From Lindgomyces ingoldianus (lineage: Eukaryota > Ascomycota > Dothideomycetes > Pleosporales > Lindgomycetaceae): a stretch of DNA of 27,526 nt. The first letter of the stretch is position 1, and each line of letters begins with the position of its first letter. The position numbers and the translations under genes were made by a program. The DNA lies in NCBI RefSeq assembly GCF_010093535.1, contig NW_022985255.1, forward strand, positions 1-27,526, given 5' to 3'. Positions 22,243 through 27,526 of this stretch are shown here, piece by piece. A model generated the notes under the pieces. The model saw only the letters and a list, made by a program, of their open reading frames with translations, did not search any database and was not told where the DNA came from.

Positions 22243-22535
22243 AGAGAATAAAATTAGCTTAAAAAGAGTAAATAAAGTAAATATTATAACTATAGCTATG
22301 TCTATAGTTATAAATAAAGTTACAAGCGCAGCAACACTTGCAAAAAAGGCAGTAGTTATAAAGGTAAATATAAATGTAACTATAAAGAAAAAATAAAATT
22401 AGCTTAAAAAAAATAAATAAAGTAGAAAAAGCTGCAATTATAATAGAAACTACACATAAAGTTATAATAATAAGTGTAATTATAAATATAAGAATAGACG
22501 TTAGCTGCAACATACGCGCTTAATATTATAGACTA
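22243..22535 (+). repeat. Degenerate direct repeat, offset about 145 bp
   Basis: AATAAAATTAGCTTAAAAA followed by AGTAAATAAAGTA-like sequence occurs at about 22247 and again at about 22392, with loosely similar Lys/Asn/Ile-coding sequence after each. The two copies lie in different frames. It is probably an old tandem duplication at the end of the first coding region or in the spacer between the two. Confidence 0.4.
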
Positions 22536-22549
22536 CCTAATCTAGAAAG

Positions 22550-25500
22550 GTTATAGCCCTTACTATAAAACACTAGGACTAGCGCGCTTAACTATTCTCT
22601 GTCCTCTTACGCTCTCTACTGCTAACCTCTACTATAGCATAAGTTACCTAGTAGAACTTACTAATTAGATTACTACACTTAATTACTCTTACTACTTTCT
22701 TTTACTTTAAATAATAAACTATGTTGTGTTTTAAATTAAGACTAACCTACACTATCTATTACTTCTAGCGCTAGCTAACCTGCTTCTAGTGCGCCTAGAT
22801 AAGCTCTATAACCTGCACAATAACTTTTATTGCCCTCCCCTTTAAAATAACTACTAAAATAGCCCTAAACACTATGCCTTTAGGGTTAGTAATATACTTT
22901 TTTATGCTCTACTATTACTACAATCCCCTGTTTAATATAGCTGTACTAGTTCTTCTCTAACTCTACTCTTAGCAAGCTAAGACCTACGCTGCTTCTGTAA
23001 TATACTATTAAATTAGACCCTATACAACTATATATTTATAGCTAAGAAAGTAATATTAAATAACACTTATTTACATAATAAAGTTCTAATAAATAAAGAT
23101 AGAGAAAAGGCGCTTTTAGTTATAAGTGCTAGACTAGGTTAGCTGCTGTTATTATACTACATAGTAATATTAAGTAAAGATAAAGGATCTAATAGTATAT
23201 GTGCTAACAAAAACAACATATCTATAGTTATAAAACATAACATAGCAGACAACTTTAATATAGACAGCAGACATAGACCTGTAAGGCTGATAGAGACAGG
23301 CGCCTTCTCTGTAGACAAGACGCCTACAGAGACAGCAGTAACTACTGCTTGCCTATAAATGCGCTCACAATAGGCTGCACATAATTAGAAAGTGTGTGTA
23401 GCCTATAACACAACTTAGTTGTCTTTATCTCTTAAAGCAAGTCTTAGAAGAGTAGAGAGAGTGCTGCCCTACTAAAAAGTAGTTAAATTTAATAATAAGT
23501 CTTTATTACCTTTTTTTTTTATATGTTACTTAGAGAACTGTTACTAATAAAGCGCATAAACACTATCTATAATACTGTAAAAAAAGGCGTAGAAGCCTAG
23601 CCTATATATATTAAGATATTACTACTGCAGTAAGACACTAGTATTAAGAAAGTGTTTTTAAGTAAATACTATACTAAACTTTACAGCATTTTAAGCTCTT
23701 TTAACTTTATAGGCTAGTTTTTATTAAAACTTAACTAGTATAAAAATAAATCTAGGCAGTAAAATAAAGACTTTATTAACTATAAATATAAAAGAACTAG
23801 GCCCCTATAATGTGTTCTTATTATTAATGTAAATAAAAAGTGCTACTTTACTATATTTAACCTAGATTTGCTTAAGAGCAACTTTAGCCTTAGCTTTTAG
23901 TAAAGGCGTAGTTAGCTGCGCAACTAGACTTAGCTCTTAGGTATTTTTAACTAGGAATAGATTGCAGCTAGTATAGCACCTTTTTAGTAGTAAAGGTAGA
24001 CTCTAAGTTAATAGAATTATAAGCTTATTTTAAAAATACTAAAGAATAAACTTCTAGTAGCACTTTAACATAATTAGATTTAACTACTTAGGGTAGATAC
24101 TTTTATATAACTAGAGCTCTGCTTTTAACTATTCTAGCACTGTTAATATGCCTAGTAGTTTATAATAAGCTAACTAGACCTGCTTCTACACATCTTAACT
24201 AGCTAATATTCTCTGCCTTACCTAGTTTATTGCTGTCTCTACTAGTGTGCTAGTATAGTTAGAGCAATTGCCCTTAGACAAGTTTAACATAGTAGACATA
24301 GTATAAAGCATAGATAATAAACACTAACTTATCTTATGTTAACTTTTTTTCTTTTTACTAGCCTACTAACTTTGTAACTACTTTAATTTAAAGTAGTCTA
24401 CTAGCCCTCTTTTAAAGTAGTTAAAGGCATAATATAGAATAAACAGTATAGCAGTTGCATGTTGTCTAGGTCTTCTTACTCTATAACTAAACTGCTAGAT
24501 TAAGTCTTTAATATTGTCTATAATTAGAATTAACTACTAATAGACACACTAGACATTAGACAGATTTATACCTATTCTAAGCGCAGTTATAGTAATAGCA
24601 ACTTAGATTAGGGACTTATTCTCTAAGAAATTAGTATATATTTAAGCTTAGTTAAACTTTAACACATGCTTTATATATACTGCTAACACTAATTAAATAT
24701 CTGCAAGTAGACAGCTTTTTTTTAGAAGTTAACTTTAAAAAAGCTAGGCTAAAGTAGTAATTTTATTTTTTTTATCTAAAAATATAATTGTTTTTAGGAT
24801 ATATAAGAAGATAATTTATAATGTTTCTGCATTAATTCTTACATTTATATAGTTTTAAAGCTAGTTATATAACGTCTAGCAGCTAGTTAGGATTAAGACA
24901 ATCTTAATAGTAATCTTTAGCCTATTAATAGAGGTGTGTATAATTCTTAGCTGCATAAGAGTGTTATTATTACTAGTTGCTAGCGCTTAAAAACATCTAC
25001 TTTTAAGAAGCTAGGCCTTAGTTGCAGCATCTAAAGTTGCTGTACATGCAAAAAAGAGAGTTACAGAACACATTATTTAATAAAGCTTATAAAACTAGAT
25101 ATATGCTGTTTAGAATTCACACTACTACTAAATAACATAGCACTTATTAATTATAACTAGTTAGACTTAATCTGCAAAGCTGCCTACAAAAAAAAGATAA
25201 TAAAACACTAAAAAAATTACTTACTTAAGGCTAAAAAAAATATGTGTATAACATCTCTTAAGAATCTTACTAAAAAGTTTAGGATTAAAATTCTTTATTT
25301 TTATAGTAATAAAGCATAGATAAGCTTTAGAATATTTTATAATTTTTTTCTTTTACTTTTTTTTAAGCTTTAATAATAAGATAATCTAGAGTGTTATATA
25401 CCTTATTATTACTAAATATATATGCAGCGTAATACTTTTACTAAACCTAGTCTTTGTAACTAGAATTATATTGCCTAAACTAAAGATAAAGTGTTAGACA

Positions 25501-26312
25501 ATACAGACCTACTTAGTATGTAGTTCCCTTTTACTAAGTAAGAAGAAAAGAGTATTTTAAATAAAAAGCTTTTATAAGCTAACACTGCATAGTTTTTAAC
25601 ATTAAACTATAACTATATAAATAGTTATAAAGATATTATTATCTTTATTAAATAAGAGAATATACACAATCTCTTCTTATACAGCTTAGATTTCTGTTAG
25701 TATAGCGCTCTCTAGTGTTCTAGCAAAGAACCTAGGGTCTTATTAATAAGGTGCCTAGTAACACTTAATAGGTAATACTTAATTATAATAGGCGCGCCTT
25801 TTACTATAATTTACTAGACTAGGCAACACTTGTGCATCTACTAAACAACTTAATTATAGATTAAAACTATTTTACTTATACTACATGTTACTATTTTAAA
25901 TCTATGCAGCAGCCTTTAAACCTAGCATGCTTTATTTAAGACAGAGAGCGTGTTCTAGAGGCTAAATTAAGGTAGGTTAGTTAATCTTAGCTATTATTAA
26001 TAGTTAAACGCAAGTAGATAGACTAGTAGAGGACAGGGTTAAAAGAAATAGTTGCGCGTTAGGACATGTGCAATGCTAAGCCTATAATTTTTATAGTTAG
26101 AACATTAGAAATTTATTTAAAAATAGTCTAAAGTAGATTATATATACTCTTTAAGTAATTAATTTTAATTATAGGTGCTGTAATAAGCTGTGTGCAATAG
26201 TATCTTGTATAGAAGTTTTTAGTAAGTTAATAGACAAAGCTTTGCACACGTTGCGCTGCACCAAAGTCCCTCAGACAGCAGCCAAGAAGGAAGAAGCCCC
26301 AGCAGGGGTCTG
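22550..26312 (+). pseudogene. Second coding region of the 8.9-kb transposon, unidentified
   Basis: Plus-strand coding is visible in pieces with RIP stops. Examples are INTIYNTVKKGVEAQP and CYFTIFNLDLLKSNFSLSF (about 23540-23910), KVLDNTDLLSMQFPFTK (about 25480-25540), and an intact end VFSKLIDKALHTLRCTKVPQ followed by TAAKKEEAPAGV and a TGA at 26310-26312. The last 60 codons are barely mutated. I do not recognise a family. Frame changes between pieces point to introns or indels, and there may be more than one gene between 22550 and 23300, where the signal is weakest. Some fungal KDZ elements carry accessory genes such as TET/JBP-type dioxygenases; I saw no HxD motif that would support that here. 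Confidence 0.45.
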
Positions 26313-26354
26313 AAAGTATCTATACTATTTGTGTACTAGTGTCTTCTTGGCATG

Positions 26355-26376
26355 CCGTCTGAGCTAGCTGAGATAA
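26355..26376 (-). repeat. Right terminal inverted repeat of the 8.9-kb transposon
   Basis: It reads CCGTCTGAGCTAGC then TGAGATAA, and is followed directly by the second copy of CCGATTTT. It is the inverse of the left end with one mismatch. Confidence 0.85.
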
Positions 26377-26399
26377 CCGATTTTTGCATATAATAGATT

Positions 26400-26467
26400 A
26401 TGTCATCCAAGCTTCCGAAAAGGAAGGCTAATACCTACTCGTATCGGATAGTAGATCTTCTCTAATC
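26400..26467 (+). promoter_or_regulatory. Remaining upstream sequence of the kinase gene
   Basis: Only 68 bp of unmutated host sequence separates the end of the MITE-like element from the ATG at 26468. The original promoter probably lay in the sequence now moved to 16450-16699. No specific promoter element was recognised. Confidence 0.3.
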
Positions 26468-27190
26468 ATGTCTGAAGGACTCATGACGCAAGACGAAGCC
26501 GTGTCGGCACTTTTAGCTTACATATTCTCCGGCGCAATCGGTTCTCCGAAAGGGAAAGGTGTAGGCTATGCGCTGATTAAAGCGACGCCCACTTCTTTCT
26601 CTTGGTCGGCAGCGTTGGAGGACATTGAAGAGCCTGCTACGCCCATTCTTCGATACCTGGTAAAAATTGACAGGCGCTCAAAAGAGATCTCGCCTCCAGA
26701 ACCCATCGTTCTCTCCGAAACAGAGCTTGCCGAGGCAATTTTAGCAGCAACAGGCCAACATTTGGCCTCCTCGACGAGATTCACAGATGGCGCGCTGAGT
26801 ATTTCGTACAAGGTCGCTGTTCAAGAGAGTCAAGACGTCACATACGTTGTTCAGCTTCGCCACCACGGCCGTGTAGCATCTATGGATGCGCTCATGACCT
26901 TGATTTCGAGGACGACTGACTCTCACAGCTTACCTGTGCCTCCTGTCTACCCAATACCAGGAGAGATGGAACGACAAGAGGCCACAGGCATGGGCCGGCA
27001 AATAACTCGGCTGATACCAGGTGTTATGGCATCATCGGTGTACCCTAGATTATCACACGAGAACAAGCTCATCTTTGTGCGAAATATGGCCCTCGCATTC
27101 CAAGCTTGCTGGACAGTCCAGCTTCCAGAGCATCATCTGATCGGCGAGCTTACCGCCGATGGAATTGGTGGCCGAGTTGATGATGATGAT
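26468..27190 (+). pseudogene. APH-family phosphotransferase, N-terminal fragment cut by a LINE
   Basis: The ATG at 26468 opens about 241 host codons. The sequence has the features of the fungal aminoglycoside phosphotransferase (APH/choline kinase-like) fold: an N-lobe strand pair ending VTYVVQLRHHGRVASMDALM, the loop PPVYPIP, then ATGMGRQITRLIPG and ALAFQACWTVQLPEHHLIGE, which lead into the C-lobe. After GGRVDDDD the frame enters a (GAT)n run and LINE DNA. It runs on for about 55 junk codons (VFITPGSSLEGTSVLLPKRF and onward) to a TAA at 27356-27358. The catalytic HxD loop and metal-binding Asp, expected later in the family, are absent, so no kinase activity is expected. No RIP stops are seen in the host part. 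Substrates of such fungal proteins are mostly unknown. Confidence 0.75.
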
Positions 27191-27193
27191 GAT

Positions 27194-27526
27194 GTCTTTA
27201 TTACGCCCGGCTCTAGCCTAGAGGGCACTAGTGTGTTATTACCTAAGCGCTTCCTTGGTGATGGCTTAACTCCTCGTAGCCCTTACATGCCTCCTGTTCC
27301 GCTATCTGGCGTAGTTGTTACATATCCCCTGATTGTAATTTGTAGCAAGCGTTCTTAAAGTCTCTTCTTCAAGTGTTCAAAGTCCTTTTGTCGGCGAGTG
27401 AAGCAGAGCCTGCTGTTATGTGGGGTTAGTATTAAGCGTCTCTTTTCCACTATTGTCTCTGTGGTTCTGGGTTCCTATCTTCTTTTTTGCTCTAGGCGGC
27501 CTGTTGCTATTGCGTACCTAACCGTC
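27194..27526 (-). mobile_element. 3' end of a second LINE copy, running off the window
   Basis: This is the same family and orientation as the LINE at 4251, but much less mutated. On the element strand it ends CGTAATAAAGAC, followed by (ATC)n at 27176-27193. Farther in, a minus-strand frame (PPRAKKKIGTQNHRDNSG, then KETLNTNPT and a stop) is probably the C-terminus of ORF2. The element continues past 27526. Comparing it with 4251-4580 shows the direction of RIP. Confidence 0.85.

Larger units (their letters stand above)
17446..26376 (+). mobile_element. 8.9-kb DNA transposon, 22-bp TIRs, 8-bp TSD, KDZ/DUF6589-like
   Basis: The ends are inverted copies of TTATCTCAGC-G/T-AGCTCAGACGG (17446-17467 and 26355-26376; one mismatch in 22). 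The direct repeat CCGATTTT flanks both (17438-17445 and 26377-26384), and removing the element restores a continuous MITE-like terminus. An 8-bp duplication fits hAT, P, Merlin or the fungal KDZ group. The size and a decoded protein resembling fungal DUF6589 transposon proteins favour a KDZ-type element over hAT. At least two RIP-broken coding regions lie on the plus strand. Strong RIP implies that other copies existed in this genome. Unmutated islands remain at about 20735-21000 and at the right end from about 26240. Confidence 0.75.
16700..26399. mobile_element. About 761-bp inverted-repeat element (MITE-like), split by an 8.9-kb transposon
   Basis: The left end GATCTATTGTATGC plus AAAAATCGGGGCATTTCTT is matched in inverted form by AAGAAATGCCCCGATTTT (17428-17445), which continues after the later insertion as TGCATATAATAGATT (26385-26399). 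A second inverted pair, CCCCTACTAAAATTGTATG and CATACAATTTTAGTAGGGG, lies inside (about 16756-16774 and 17384-17403). Possible 6-bp target duplications are ACGTCA (16694-16699) and ATGTCA (26400-26405), differing by one C-to-T. Without the nested transposon the element is 16700-17445 plus 26385-26399. The superfamily is not assigned. Confidence 0.72.

Noticed and set aside
22259..22513. An 84-codon hydrophobic minus-strand frame resembling a membrane protein
   Set aside because: It is the antisense of a Lys/Asn-rich AT-biased stretch containing a duplicated motif.
17446..26376. A Starship-type giant element
   Set aside because: It has clear terminal inverted repeats and an 8-bp duplication, and no tyrosine recombinase was recognised at either end.
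4251..27526. A single 23-kb element with the repeats at 4251 and 27194 as its LTRs
   Set aside because: The repeats are LINE 3' ends with AATAAA and microsatellite tails, adjoin different host genes, and lack TG...CA ends.

Overview
The window looks like a filamentous ascomycete (Pezizomycotina) genome in which repeats have been heavily altered by repeat-induced point mutation (RIP). The evidence is short GT-AG introns (45-97 nt) in the one intact gene, fungal gene families, and about 22 kb of AT-rich, TA-rich sequence. In that sequence the broken reading frames are interrupted mainly at former Gln codons (CAA/CAG to TAA/TAG) and the G/C losses fit CpA to TpA on both strands. I cannot name the species.

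Layout. (1) 290-3562 (+): an eight-exon gene for a RING finger - patatin phospholipase protein with two C-terminal ubiquitin-interacting motifs; it appears intact. (2) 3820-4250 (-): the 3' part of an ankyrin-repeat gene, cut by a LINE and carrying one RIP-type stop. (3) 4251 to about 16450 (-): a Tad1-like LINE (zinc-knuckle ORF1; endonuclease and reverse transcriptase ORF2), dead from RIP. It is split by three later insertions: a solo LTR (4934-5213, target duplication ATATA), a complete Ty1/copia element (6014-11424, target duplication TCTGT) and a 1.1-kb foldback element with 468-bp arms (13933-15031, TA duplication). (4) about 16450-16699: unmutated host-like sequence with a short minus-strand coding remnant. 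(5) 16700-26399: a roughly 761-bp inverted-repeat element that has itself been split by an 8,931-bp DNA transposon (17446-26376; 22-bp terminal inverted repeats, 8-bp duplication CCGATTTT). That transposon holds at least two RIP-broken plus-strand coding regions, one resembling fungal DUF6589/KDZ-type transposon proteins. (6) 26468-27190 (+): the 5' part of an APH-type phosphotransferase gene, cut by a second, less mutated copy of the same LINE 3' end, which runs off the window.

Most of the window is therefore one nest of transposons up to three levels deep, and removing the insertions in order rebuilds each host sequence. The host genes do not form a pathway. What connects the parts is insertion (LINE 3' ends with CATC/ATC tails breaking two different genes) followed by RIP, which destroyed the catalytic motifs (YVDD to YIDN in copia, F-V/I-DD to FIDN and GDFN to SNFN in the LINE). 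RIP spared some islands and the short solo LTR. No rRNA, tRNA or CRISPR array was recognised.
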